From assembly GCF_004310295.1 (NCBI RefSeq), contig NZ_SISB01000004.1:62001-126000 (forward strand): a DNA stretch of 64,000 nucleotides, in the 5' to 3' direction. This DNA is from Pseudomonas sp. BGI-2 (GTDB lineage: Bacteria > Pseudomonadota > Gammaproteobacteria > Pseudomonadales > Pseudomonadaceae). Every line of letters starts with the position of its first letter. The first letter of the stretch is position 1. Made by a program: the position numbers and the translations under genes. Shown piece by piece: positions 19,253 to 27,986 of the stretch. The notes beneath the pieces are model-generated. The model had not been told where the DNA came from. It made no database searches and saw only the letters and a program-made list of their open reading frames with translations.

Positions 19253-19579
19253 TTACTGGCTTTCGGGCAGATCTTCTTCAGATTCAGTTTTGGTCCGGGC
19301 AGGTCGTGGCGTCAGCACCTTCACCACATCATCAATTACCGCCTTACCCATCGCCGTCAGATAGTGAGCAGCCCAGGCGTGGCGGTCGGTGTCTTTTGCG
19401 TAGGCGGCATCCTCGGAAAATGATTTGGCGAGGAACAGCAGGTCGGAGGCTTGTGACAATGCTTGAACGATGGGGACACCGGCTCGGACGTTGAACAACG
19501 CCTGATCCGGGCAGTAGATGAGTGGGGTGAAGCCTATGGTTTTTAGTTCTGAAATTGCGGTCGTATCTATTTTGGACAT
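19253..19579 (-). CDS. DUF3077 family protein
   Basis: A 108-residue protein of a small Pseudomonas family (DUF3077). Seen: FNVRAGVPIVQALSQASDLLF and HAWAAHYLTAMGKAVIDDVV, with a disordered acidic tail. No function is established. The start ATG 19579 comes three bases after the stop of a leader reading frame and lies below a strong hairpin, suggesting control at the RNA or translation level. Confidence 0.78.
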   Translation of the reverse strand: MSKIDTTAISELKTIGFTPLIYCPDQALFNVRAGVPIVQALSQASDLLFLAKSFSEDAAYAKDTDRHAWAAHYLTAMGKAVIDDVVKVLTPRPARTKTESEEDLPESQ

Positions 19580-19581
19580 TT

Positions 19582-19782
19582 CTATTCCCTAAGCTTGAGG
19601 AGCTGCCACGTTCGTTTCCAAGCGAATGGGTGGCAGCTGTGCGCAGGTTGGAAAACCGGGAGCCTAGGAAACCGGCACGTCCGAAGACGTCCCACGCACA
19701 ACCGCCATGACACAGGATTGCAGCCGTAAAGGCCTGCGGTCATGTTGGGCACGTTGTTGCTATACGCTCGTCGGGTTTCCAA
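19582..19782 (-). promoter_or_regulatory. Structured leader with small reading frame upstream of DUF3077 gene
   Basis: The minus-strand leader has a 9-bp stem (AGCTGCCAC at 19630-19638 with its complement at 19601-19609, plus an inner TTCG/CGAA pairing) and a second dyad ACGTC/GACGT near 19678. A reading frame runs through it (ATG 19743 or TTG 19782) and stops at 19582, immediately before the DUF3077 ATG. I remember similar leaders before other DUF3077 genes in Pseudomonas but could not check. Coupled translation or attenuation is inference. Confidence 0.5.
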
Positions 19783-20097
19783 GCCCGATCACTGAATGGT
19801 CAGCGACGTCCGGAGAGTATCCCGTCGAAGAAAAACGCAACAAGGCGGCAAAGTGCCCAAACACGAGATTCGGAGTTTGCCTACAAGGTCTGCGGGCGTC
19901 ATCCGATATTGCGACACCTTAAGTAAACGAAACTAAACACGGCGAGAGTGTTTACACGTTTCGGCTCACGTTTTCTCAGGATGAAAAACGTTGGATGATA
20001 AATACGCGCTTTTTGCAGCTTGCTGTATGTCTAATTCGACGCAATAATCTGCGTAGAACTGTGTGTTCAAATTTGCATGATGTGTAGAGAGGTGAGT

Positions 20098-20388
20098 ATG
20101 ACGGCATTACTGGAGCGTGCTGACCAAGCGATTTCGGTGACTGCGATGGTCAGGGGGTTTAGTGCGAGGCTAAAGGAGATTTCCAGCCGAGCCACCGAAC
20201 GACTGGTCATTTTCAAAGACAACCAACCCGCAGCGGTCATTATCAATGTCGAGGCGTATCAGGAAATGCTCGACGAGCTTGAGGACCTTCGGGTTGAAGC
20301 TGCGGCTCGAGAGCGACTGATCGGTTTTGATCAGGCCAAGGCTGTCAGCCACGACGATATGCGGGCGCGGTACGCCAAGAAAGACTAA
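20098..20388 (+). CDS. Phd/YefM-type antitoxin
   Basis: A 96-residue antitoxin. The N-terminal domain (ISVTAMVRGFSARLKEISS, then ERLVIFKDNQPAAVIINVEAY) matches the Phd/YefM DNA-binding fold; the C-terminal part (LEDLRVEAAARERL) is a toxin-binding helix. AGAGAGG lies five bases before ATG 20098. The toxin gene follows after 11 bases. It would bind the toxin and repress its own promoter in the AT-rich 19920-20090 region. Confidence 0.88.
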   Translation: MTALLERADQAISVTAMVRGFSARLKEISSRATERLVIFKDNQPAAVIINVEAYQEMLDELEDLRVEAAARERLIGFDQAKAVSHDDMRARYAKKD

Positions 20389-20399
20389 AGGAGCTGTGG

Positions 20400-20687
20400 A
20401 TGGTTTGGGGCGTTATCTATCATCCGGAGGTCCAGAAGGATCTGGATCTGCTGGGAGCTGTGGCGGCGAACCGCATTCTTGATGTTATCGAAGAGCGGAT
20501 TATCAATGGTGAGCCGGACAAGAGCGGCAAGCCCCTAAGAGCCAGTCTTGCAGGCTGCAGACGGATCCGGACAGGCGACACGCGGATTGTATATCGAGTC
20601 GACGGCAAGGCCATTCAGGTATTGATCGTCGCAGTCGGGGCCCGACGTGACGAAGAGGTTTATGACGCCGCAGAGCGTCGCCTATAA
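20400..20687 (+). CDS. RelE/ParE-superfamily toxin
   Basis: A 95-residue toxin with the RelE/ParE fold: IYHPEVQKDLDLL helix, KSGKPLRASLAGCRRIRTGDTRIVYRVD strands, and IVAVGARRDEEVYDAA at the end. The R-x-R-x-G-D-x-R-I-V-Y pattern is typical. It pairs with the upstream antitoxin. From sequence I cannot decide between mRNA cleavage on ribosomes (RelE) and gyrase poisoning (ParE); the partner type and residues lean to RelE. Confidence 0.87.
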   Translation: MVWGVIYHPEVQKDLDLLGAVAANRILDVIEERIINGEPDKSGKPLRASLAGCRRIRTGDTRIVYRVDGKAIQVLIVAVGARRDEEVYDAAERRL

Positions 20688-20692
20688 GTAGG

Positions 20693-20729
20693 AAGCCTCC
20701 GTTGCCGTGAAGGTAGTGGGGGCTTTTTT
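20693..20729 (+). terminator. Intrinsic terminator after toxin-antitoxin pair
   Basis: AAGCCTCCGTTGCC faces GGTAGTGGGGGCTTTTTT with mismatches, six bases after the toxin stop; the T run is strong. Confidence 0.75.
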
Positions 20730-20761
20730 GTGCCCGGTGATTTTGAATCCACTGACCATCC

Positions 20762-20851
20762 CTGTGGGAGTGAGCCTGCTCGCGATAGCGGGCTGACATT
20801 CACCATCGGTGTATCTGGCAGACCGCTATCGCGAGCAGGCTCACTCCTACA
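20762..20851. repeat. REP inverted pair (variant sequence)
   Basis: TGTGGGAGTGAGCCTGCTCG and its near complement ending CACTCCTACA flank a short spacer. The core differs from the main REP type (GAGTGAGCC instead of GAGCGGGC), so it is a second subtype. Confidence 0.85.
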
Positions 20852-20894
20852 AGGGATCTGATCTACCCAAGAGATTTGTGGTGTCTGTAGAAAT

Positions 20895-20935
20895 GAAAAA
20901 AGCCCCCGCAACCAAAAGGCAGCGGGGGCTTTTTC
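20895..20935 (-). terminator. Intrinsic terminator after VirJ/AcvB gene
   Basis: GCCCCCGC...GCGGGGGC stem with runs of A and T on both sides, 17 bases after the stop of the minus-strand gene. Confidence 0.9.
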
Positions 20936-20951
20936 GTGGGCAGGCCTCAGA

Positions 20952-22247
20952 TCACTCCTGAGCCGTCTCACCCTTGGCCTGGCGCTTCTCGATGATGTCC
21001 ACCAACCGCTTTGCCAGCGCCGGGTAGTTCTCGTCGAAGTGGTGGCCGCCAGGCAGTTTCATTGCTTCGCCCACGGCGCTCTTGTCGGTGCAGCCGCTTT
21101 CGTCGACTTCTTCTTCGCCGTAGATGCACACCACTTTCTCCGGCGGCAGCTTGGCCATTTCCGGGCCGGTGGCGGCTTCTTTGCCGGCGTTGCCGAGCCA
21201 GCCTTCGACTTCGATTTCGAAGCTGCCGGTGCGGGCGAAGGCGAGCAGGATGATTGCGTCGACGCGTTGCTGTTCTGCCGGTTCCATGCGGTTGTAGATC
21301 GCCGGCAGGACGTCGGCGCCGAACGAGTAACCGGTCAGGATGAAGCGCTTGGTGCCCCATTTCTGCCGGTAGTGTTGCATCAGCTCGGCCAGGTCCAGGG
21401 CGCTTTGCTCCGGGCTCTTGTGCTGCCAGTAGTAGCGCAGGGTGTCGATGCCGACCACCGGGTAGCCGATCTTGGCCATCTCGCCCGCGACGTCGCGGTC
21501 CAGGTCGCGCCAGCCGCCGTCACCGGACAGGAACAGGGTCACGGTGTCTTTGGCCTGGCCGGCCGGGACTTCGACCACCGGAATCTGCAGGCCACCAGCG
21601 GCTTTATCGCCACCGACGAGGAGCTTGCGCAGTTCGTTGTTTAGCACTTGCGGCAGGTTGATGTCGTAGTCGCTGATGCTGGTTTCGGCGTTGGGTTGAT
21701 CGCGCACGAAGCCGGCGCTGGTGTCGTCCGGGTTGTCGTTCCAGGCCACCAGCCAGTGACCGTGAGCGGCGCGTTTCGGCAGCAGATGGGTGCACCCGGG
21801 CTTTTCCAGGGCCAGATCGACGGAGACGGCCTGAGCCTTGTCGTCCTTCTGCTCGGACAACCAGCGCCACGCCAGCACGGCGCCGGGGCCGATGCCGCTG
21901 ACCAGGGTCGCCGGGCCGTTGAGTTCCCTCAGGCCCGATTGCAGGGCGCGACTTTGCAGCAGGCAGTCTTTAGGCAGGATCACCTGAACAATCTGCGCCG
22001 AGCCGGTGCGGCTCAGGGTCATCAATTGTTTGTCGCTGAGTTTCTGGTCTTCATTGACCGCCACCAGCACCTGGGCGCGCGGCGTGTTGCCGGGGATGAC
22101 GCGCGTCATCGCCGCGCCATCGGCCGGTATCAGCTGTTGGAGGGTCGGTTCGGGTGCCGGGCGTTTCAGGTACCAGTAACCGCCACCGACAATCAGGGCC
22201 AGCACGACCAGCGTGCCCAGTACGTACCGCAAGGAGCGTTGAATCAT
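20952..22247 (-). CDS. AcvB/VirJ-family hydrolase of aminoacyl-phosphatidylglycerol
   Basis: A 431-residue periplasmic alpha/beta hydrolase anchored by an N-terminal membrane segment (residues 8-26). Seen: TVTLFLSGDGGWRDLD, the nucleophile elbow GYSFGAD, and a late His in LPGGHHFDENY. It matches the P. aeruginosa PA0919 position, where the enzyme removes alanine from Ala-PG. It starts on a one-base overlap with mprF (TGATG), so synthesis and hydrolysis genes are coupled. The family name VirJ/AcvB comes from Agrobacterium. Confidence 0.87.
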   Translation of the reverse strand: MIQRSLRYVLGTLVVLALIVGGGYWYLKRPAPEPTLQQLIPADGAAMTRVIPGNTPRAQVLVAVNEDQKLSDKQLMTLSRTGSAQIVQVILPKDCLLQSRALQSGLRELNGPATLVSGIGPGAVLAWRWLSEQKDDKAQAVSVDLALEKPGCTHLLPKRAAHGHWLVAWNDNPDDTSAGFVRDQPNAETSISDYDINLPQVLNNELRKLLVGGDKAAGGLQIPVVEVPAGQAKDTVTLFLSGDGGWRDLDRDVAGEMAKIGYPVVGIDTLRYYWQHKSPEQSALDLAELMQHYRQKWGTKRFILTGYSFGADVLPAIYNRMEPAEQQRVDAIILLAFARTGSFEIEVEGWLGNAGKEAATGPEMAKLPPEKVVCIYGEEEVDESGCTDKSAVGEAMKLPGGHHFDENYPALAKRLVDIIEKRQAKGETAQE

Positions 22248-24889
22248 CAGCGTTTCACCAATCCAGTCAAGCCGCCCGCAATCAGGGCAGCAGTATCGGC
22301 CAAGGCAACCAGCGGATCGAGTCCGGCGGGCACGGCCATATAACGGGGTTCCCAGTCAGGCTGGAATTTGTCTTTGAAGCGGCGCAAGCCTTGGAAGTTG
22401 TAGAGCTGCTCACCACGGCGGAACACCATCGAGCCCAGACGCTGGGTCAGCGGTGCGCCACGCCGGGGTTGCAACCCCGACAGCGGCACCATGCCCAGGC
22501 TGAAGCGCGCGTATCCATGATTTTTATAATGTTGGATCAGGCCGACCATCATGAACTCCATGGTCAGCTTGGGGGCGTCCGGGTGCGCGCGCATCAGGTC
22601 GAGGCTGGCCAGGTCATGGCCGTAAGTCTCGAGCAGGTTGGCGAACGCCACCGGGCGGCCTTCGAAACGAATTACCGCCACGCGAAAATGCTTGAGGTAG
22701 TCGTCGCTGAAGCGGCCGAGCGAGAAGCCTTTCTCACGCACGTTCTTGCCGGTCAGCCAGGCATCTGAAATCACCTTGAGCTCATCCATCGGCGCATGGC
22801 CCGGCTCAAAGATTTCCAGCGACAGGCCATCGCGGGTGCCGCGGTTCCAGGTGTAGCGCAGGTCTTTCATCTCTTTGCCCTTGGCTTCGAGATCAAAACG
22901 CTGCAGATCGACCCGGGCTTCTTCGCCGAGCTTGATCGCGGTCAGGCCGATGTCCATGTAGTACGGCAGGTTCTCGGCGCGCACTTGATAGAACACGGGG
23001 CGAGCGTGGTGGATGTCGCAGAGGTCGCGGAACTGCCAGATCATTTCCGCCCGTTGCTGGGTCGGGCCGATCGGGTCGTACAAGGCCACCAGGCTGCGGC
23101 CACGGCGGGCGTACATCAGGAACGCCTCATCGTTGGGGTGAAACAGCAGCGCCTTGTCACCGGTCAGGGCCAGGCCACCGTCCGGTTGGGCAGAGGCCAT
23201 GAGAATCTTCACCGCGCGATCCAGCTCGTCAGGTGTCGGCAAGTGAATCACCGGACGCGCGGTGCGCAGCAGCCAGGTCAGGGACACCACGACCAGCAGC
23301 ACTGCGGCACCGAGCAGCGAGCGCAAGCCACGCGGGGCATCGGCGTCGAGGGTGAACTGCCACCAGAGTTGATGGCTGTACGGGACGTCTTGATAGGCAA
23401 ACAATAGCAACCAGATCGAGGCACCGAGCACGCACAGGCTGGACACCAGATACAGCGGCGAGAACGGCAATTCTGTGAGGCGGCTCGGGCGATAGAACGA
23501 GCGCCGGAAAACCCCCAACAGACTCGCCGTCAGGGTCATCAGGCAGGCTTCTTCCCAGTCAAAGCCCTTGAGCAGAGACAGCAGGGCGCCGACCAGCAAT
23601 AGAATGGTGGTCAGCATCCACGCGGCGGACAGCCGACGACGCAGACCTTGAGCCAGCAGCAGGCACAGCACGCCAATCAGGCTGGCACCGAAGTGCGAAG
23701 CGTCGACCAGGCGATGGGGGATCAGAAAGCCGATGTGTTCCAGGCGGGTGTCGATTTCCGGAGTCACGCCGGAGAACAGCAGCACCACGCCGGACAGGAA
23801 CACCAGCACCGCCAGAATCGGCGCCGCCAGACCGGAAGCGGCCCGCAGGGACTGGCGCGACTGAAACAGACGCTGGCCTTCGTTGATCAGCAGGAACACA
23901 CACGCCACCAACAGTGGCAGCACGACATAGATCAGGCGATAGAGCAGCAGCGCGGCGGCCAGTGGGGCAGCGCCAAGTGTGGCGGCGAAGGCGGCCAACA
24001 GGATGGCTTCAAATACGCCGACACCGCCGGGCACATGGCTGAGCACGCCAGCGGCCAGGGCCAGCAGGTACACCAGCAGGAATGCACCGAAGGGCGGCGC
24101 TTCCGGCAGCAACAAATAAAGCACGGTCGCGGCGGCGGCCACGTCCAGGGCGGTAATGATCAGTTGCAGGAAGGTCAGGCGGCGGCCGGGGAGGCGCAAA
24201 GTGCGGCGTCCGACCTTGACCAGCAAGTTGTCCTTGGAAGGCTGATCCGGAAGGCGACGGCGGTAGATGCCGATGGCCAATACGCTGAAGAGCAGCAATA
24301 CGGCTGCGGCAACGCCACCCAGCAAACCTTCGGACAGTCCCAGGGCCGCCGAGGCGGCTGGCAGGTTGCTGAGGGTTGCCAGGGCGGCCAGCGGTGGCAA
24401 GGCGCAGCCGAGCGAGAGGCTGGCAAACAGCGTCATGTGAGCGACTTCCGAAGCCCCCAGACCATGACGTGCATATAAACGGTAGCGGACCGAGCCCCCC
24501 GAGAGCATCGAAAGACCGATGGCGTTGCCGATGGCAAACGCAGTGAAGCCGCCCAGTGCCAGGATGCGCGGCGCCAGTGTCACGCCCGCGTAGCGGCTGG
24601 CCGACCATTCGTACCCCAGCAGAATGATGAAACCGACCACTGTCGCACCCAATGCGCCCAGCAATGCCGGTTTCGGTACTTCCAGGATCGAGTCATGCAA
24701 AGCGTACAGATCGAGTTCGCTCAGCAGATGACGACAGGCAATCAGCGCGATAGCGAACAACAGCAGAGTGACCGCCAGGCCGATGGGCTGACGGTACTTG
24801 CTGACCAGATCCAGCAAGCGTAGACGCTCGGCCTTGATCGGTTGTGTCGCTGTGACGGTGTCTTGTGGATCAGACGAGTTGGCGCGCAT
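22247..24889 (-). CDS. mprF: Aminoacyl-phosphatidylglycerol synthase/flippase MprF
   Basis: An 880-residue membrane protein. The N-terminal about 540 residues hold some 14 membrane helices (flippase); the C-terminal domain (after about residue 550) has the GNAT-like DUF2156 fold with PDGGLALTGDKALLFH and GMVPLSGLQPRRG. It transfers an amino acid from aminoacyl-tRNA to phosphatidylglycerol and flips the product, reducing sensitivity to cationic peptides. In Pseudomonas the amino acid is alanine (PA0920), by homology. ATG 24889 follows AGAGGTG. It is coupled to the hydrolase gene. Confidence 0.93.
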   Translation of the reverse strand: MRANSSDPQDTVTATQPIKAERLRLLDLVSKYRQPIGLAVTLLLFAIALIACRHLLSELDLYALHDSILEVPKPALLGALGATVVGFIILLGYEWSASRYAGVTLAPRILALGGFTAFAIGNAIGLSMLSGGSVRYRLYARHGLGASEVAHMTLFASLSLGCALPPLAALATLSNLPAASAALGLSEGLLGGVAAAVLLLFSVLAIGIYRRRLPDQPSKDNLLVKVGRRTLRLPGRRLTFLQLIITALDVAAAATVLYLLLPEAPPFGAFLLVYLLALAAGVLSHVPGGVGVFEAILLAAFAATLGAAPLAAALLLYRLIYVVLPLLVACVFLLINEGQRLFQSRQSLRAASGLAAPILAVLVFLSGVVLLFSGVTPEIDTRLEHIGFLIPHRLVDASHFGASLIGVLCLLLAQGLRRRLSAAWMLTTILLLVGALLSLLKGFDWEEACLMTLTASLLGVFRRSFYRPSRLTELPFSPLYLVSSLCVLGASIWLLLFAYQDVPYSHQLWWQFTLDADAPRGLRSLLGAAVLLVVVSLTWLLRTARPVIHLPTPDELDRAVKILMASAQPDGGLALTGDKALLFHPNDEAFLMYARRGRSLVALYDPIGPTQQRAEMIWQFRDLCDIHHARPVFYQVRAENLPYYMDIGLTAIKLGEEARVDLQRFDLEAKGKEMKDLRYTWNRGTRDGLSLEIFEPGHAPMDELKVISDAWLTGKNVREKGFSLGRFSDDYLKHFRVAVIRFEGRPVAFANLLETYGHDLASLDLMRAHPDAPKLTMEFMMVGLIQHYKNHGYARFSLGMVPLSGLQPRRGAPLTQRLGSMVFRRGEQLYNFQGLRRFKDKFQPDWEPRYMAVPAGLDPLVALADTAALIAGGLTGLVKR

Positions 24890-25131
24890 CAATCACCTCT
24901 TGGATTGTGCGCGACAGGATGGGGGTATCCAGCCAAGTTACCAATCCCTGTAGAAAAAAATAATCACAAAATTTAACGCCTCTCACCGGTTATCGGCGAT
25001 GGCATGTCATTGCTCGTAGAGGGTTCTCTGTCTGCGATTCAACATAGTCTGAACTCACAGCCTTGGAGATCCCGAACGCGTCTCTACACAGTGACAGGTC
25101 ATTGTTGCGAAAGGACTTTTTCAACAGATAC

Positions 25132-25163
25132 AAAAAAGGCCACTCTTTCGAGTAGCCTTTTTT
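25132..25163 (-). terminator. Terminator of first tRNA-fMet unit
   Basis: On the minus strand GGCTACTC-GAAA-GAGTGGCC followed by six T, six bases past the tRNA CCA end. Identical to the terminator of the second unit. Confidence 0.93.
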
Positions 25164-25169
25164 GATGTT

Positions 25170-25246
<77 letters not shown>

Positions 25247-25415
25247 TCTGTGTGGCGGCATTCTATAGAGATACGCCTGTGTGTCAACTGTTAATCTGGA
25301 ACCGGGTCAAATAAGTGTAAATAAGCGGCGAGCGGTCGCAGGGCAGACTTAAGCTTCGGAATCAGAACGATTTCTCCCTCTGGTAAGTATAGATGAGCAC
25401 AAAACAGACGCGCAC

Positions 25416-25447
25416 AAAAAAGGCCACTCTTTCGAGTAGCCTTTTTT
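25416..25447 (-). terminator. Terminator of second tRNA-fMet unit
   Basis: Same hairpin and T run as at 25132-25163, again six bases after the tRNA. Confidence 0.93.
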
Positions 25448-25453
25448 GATGTT

Positions 25454-25530
<77 letters not shown>

Positions 25531-25747
25531 TCTGTGTGTCGGCATTCTACAGAGGATCGCCGGGCTGTCAACCTTCAATCCGGATAAAACCTGTTCTGGT
25601 TCAATCGCTTAGCTTGAAAGTACGGCGGTGTAATGGGCTACGAGTCAGGCGTGGCAAGGCTTTCAGCTCTATTGAAGGTGGGCTTTCGATTGAGAAAATA
25701 AATTCATCCATGACTTTTCCTACGAGCGAGGAAGAAGATTCAGACTA

Positions 25748-25763
25748 CTGGTGCTATATACAG
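25748..25763. promoter_or_regulatory. LexA (SOS) box of dinB
   Basis: CTGGTGCTATATACAG fits CTG-N10-CAG with the usual TATATACAG half-site, 69 bases before the dinB ATG. It predicts induction of Pol IV by DNA damage together with recA. Confidence 0.85.
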
Positions 25764-25831
25764 GTGTCAGTGAGATACTGCCGATCCGGCACCCCATGAC
25801 TCCATTTCTTCACCATGAACACCGCTTCTAT

Positions 25832-26893
25832 ATGACCCAGCGAAAAATCATCCACGTCGATTGTGACTGCTTCTACGCTGCCATCGAGATGCGTGACGAC
25901 CCGCGCCTGGCAGGTAAACCCCTGGCAGTGGGTGGTTCGGCGGATCGGCGCGGAGTGATCGCCACCTGCAACTATGAGGCGCGGGCCTATGGCGTGCGCT
26001 CGGCGATGTCTTCCGGGCATGCCCTGAAACTGTGCCCGGACTTGACCATCGTCAAGCCGCGCATGGACGCCTATAGAGAAGCGTCGAAGGAAATTCACAC
26101 GATCTTTCGCGATTACACCGACCTGATCGAGCCACTTTCCCTCGACGAGGCTTACCTCGACGTGTCCGACTGTGCGCATTTCGGTGGCAGCGCCACGCGC
26201 ATCGCCCAAGACATTCGCCGCCGAGTCTCCAATCAGTTGCACATCACGGTTTCGGCCGGCGTAGCGCCGAACAAGTTTCTGGCCAAGATCGCCAGTGACT
26301 GGAAGAAGCCCAACGGCTTGTTTGTCATTACGCCGGATCAAGTAGAAGACTTTGTCAGCGGTTTGCCCGTGAGCAAGCTGCATGGCGTGGGAAAAGTCAC
26401 CGCGGACAAACTGAGCAAACTCGGCATTGTCGATTGCTCGCATCTGCGCGAGTGGGACAAGTTGGCGCTGGTGCGTGAGTTCGGCAGTTTTGGCGAGCGA
26501 CTTTGGAGCCTGGCCCGTGGGATTGATGAGCGTTTGGTGCACAACGACAGCCGTCGGCAGTCGATCAGTGTTGAAAACACCTACGACGTGGACCTGCCCG
26601 ATCTGGTGAGCTGCCTGGATAAATTACCCGAGCTGCTGGAAACACTGGCGGGCCGCATGGCGCGGATCGACAGCAGCTACCGGCCCGGCAAGCCGTTCGT
26701 CAAAGTGAAATTCCATGACTTTACCCAGACGACACTGGAACAGGCCGGGGCAGGGCGGGATTTGGGGAGTTATCAGTTGTTGCTGACCCAGGCGTTCAAT
26801 CGCGGCGGGAAACCGGTGCGGTTGTTGGGGATTGGGGTCAGGCTGGAGGATTTGCGCGGTGGGTTTGAGCAGATGGAGTTGTTTGAGCGGTAG
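25832..26893 (+). CDS. dinB: DNA polymerase IV
   Basis: A 353-residue Y-family translesion polymerase. Seen: VDCDCFYAAIEMRDDP with the first metal-binding Asp, SLDEAYLDV with the Asp-Glu pair, and a little-finger region ending in a beta-clamp-type tail (FEQMELFER). ATG 25832 (MTQRKIIHVDCD) is the homologue start; an in-frame ATG at 25796 and frames reaching the LexA box are unlikely. No clear Shine-Dalgarno sequence was seen. Confidence 0.96.
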   Translation: MTQRKIIHVDCDCFYAAIEMRDDPRLAGKPLAVGGSADRRGVIATCNYEARAYGVRSAMSSGHALKLCPDLTIVKPRMDAYREASKEIHTIFRDYTDLIEPLSLDEAYLDVSDCAHFGGSATRIAQDIRRRVSNQLHITVSAGVAPNKFLAKIASDWKKPNGLFVITPDQVEDFVSGLPVSKLHGVGKVTADKLSKLGIVDCSHLREWDKLALVREFGSFGERLWSLARGIDERLVHNDSRRQSISVENTYDVDLPDLVSCLDKLPELLETLAGRMARIDSSYRPGKPFVKVKFHDFTQTTLEQAGAGRDLGSYQLLLTQAFNRGGKPVRLLGIGVRLEDLRGGFEQMELFER

Positions 26894-26917
26894 ATTTTTG
26901 GTGAATCCAAGGGCCTC

Positions 26918-27006
26918 TTCGCGGGAAAGCCTCGCTCCTACGGATTTGTGTCATGCGCGGTACCGCGTTCAGCCCAATACTGTAGGAGCGAGGCTTGCCC
27001 GCGAAG
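26918..27006. repeat. REP inverted pair (GCTCCTAC subtype)
   Basis: TTCGCGGGAAAGCCTCGCTC and TGTAGGAGCGAGGCTTGCCC with GCGAAG form an imperfect inverted pair between dinB and the converging lipoprotein gene. Confidence 0.85.
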
Positions 27007-27015
27007 CTTTTGCTT

Positions 27016-27969
27016 TTAGTTCGGCCCCGGATCCGCCACCAGTCGCCCGGCATCCTTGGTCAATGACTTGAGGAATTCGGTCTGCAACTCTGGATCATTG
27101 CGGGTCAGTTCGATCAGGCTTTGTTCCAGCTCACTGGCTTCTTCTTCCAGACCCAGTTCCGACAAGCGCTTGACCCGGTGTACCCACTGGCTCACTTCGT
27201 CGTCTTCGAGGTCGTCATAAATCAGGGCATGCGCTTCGAGCAGTTTGCCGCGCAAGCCACTGCTGACCGCCAGGGACGAATCGGTGTGCACATCGTCCTG
27301 ACCGTCTTCGACACTGATCAGCAGTCGGCTCAAATGATTGATGTCATGTTCAGCGAACGGGCTGTCCAGCAGGTTAATGCGTAAAACACCGTTTTTGTCG
27401 GTGCTCAGCTCGAACGTTTCCTTGCCGGCCTTCACTACAACCGGACGCTCGCTCCAGGGCAGGCTCGAGTATTCGGTGCGTTTGTCGAGCTGGATTTCGT
27501 CGATGCCGGCCAGGTTCTGCTGCGCACGACCGTTGGACTGAGCGTTCATGAACGGGTTGAGCCCGGCAAAGCCGTAGCTCAGCCAATCCTTGGTGACGCT
27601 GTCCGGCAGGTTGCCGAGGGCGAACACGTTGACCACGTTGGCCCCGACACCGCCCACCACCGCCACCGCACCCAGCGGAATCTCGTAGACCTCGCGCCAG
27701 GGTTGGTAAGGCGTGTAGCGATCGTAGTGACGCGTGACTTCGAATTCGGTGACTTCGAACGTCTTCTGCTCGTGGATTTTCACCCGCCGTTGCGGCAGCT
27801 CAAGCACCTTGGGCTCACCGACATCGATCTGCAGGCTGTGATCGAGCAATTTGCGCTCGACGCGCTCCTCGTGCTCGCTGCGTTGCGACATGTGATTGGC
27901 ACAGCCGCTGACCAGCAGGGTGCCGCACAGGGCGGCACCACCGAGGCCTAAGGTGTTTCGCTTGAACAT
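27016..27969 (-). CDS. Putative outer-membrane lipoprotein, unknown function
   Basis: A 317-residue protein with a type II signal peptide and lipobox LLVSGC. The mature part begins with charged sequence, has one hydrophobic stretch (GAVAVVGGVGANVVNVFALG) at about residues 100-120, a beta-rich middle, and a Glu-rich helical C-terminus (LGLEEEASELEQSL). I do not recognise a characterised family. It lies 17 bases downstream of proS on the same strand and may be co-transcribed. Confidence 0.75.
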   Translation of the reverse strand: MFKRNTLGLGGAALCGTLLVSGCANHMSQRSEHEERVERKLLDHSLQIDVGEPKVLELPQRRVKIHEQKTFEVTEFEVTRHYDRYTPYQPWREVYEIPLGAVAVVGGVGANVVNVFALGNLPDSVTKDWLSYGFAGLNPFMNAQSNGRAQQNLAGIDEIQLDKRTEYSSLPWSERPVVVKAGKETFELSTDKNGVLRINLLDSPFAEHDINHLSRLLISVEDGQDDVHTDSSLAVSSGLRGKLLEAHALIYDDLEDDEVSQWVHRVKRLSELGLEEEASELEQSLIELTRNDPELQTEFLKSLTKDAGRLVADPGPN

Positions 27970-27986
27970 GACTTCTCTATCTGGTG

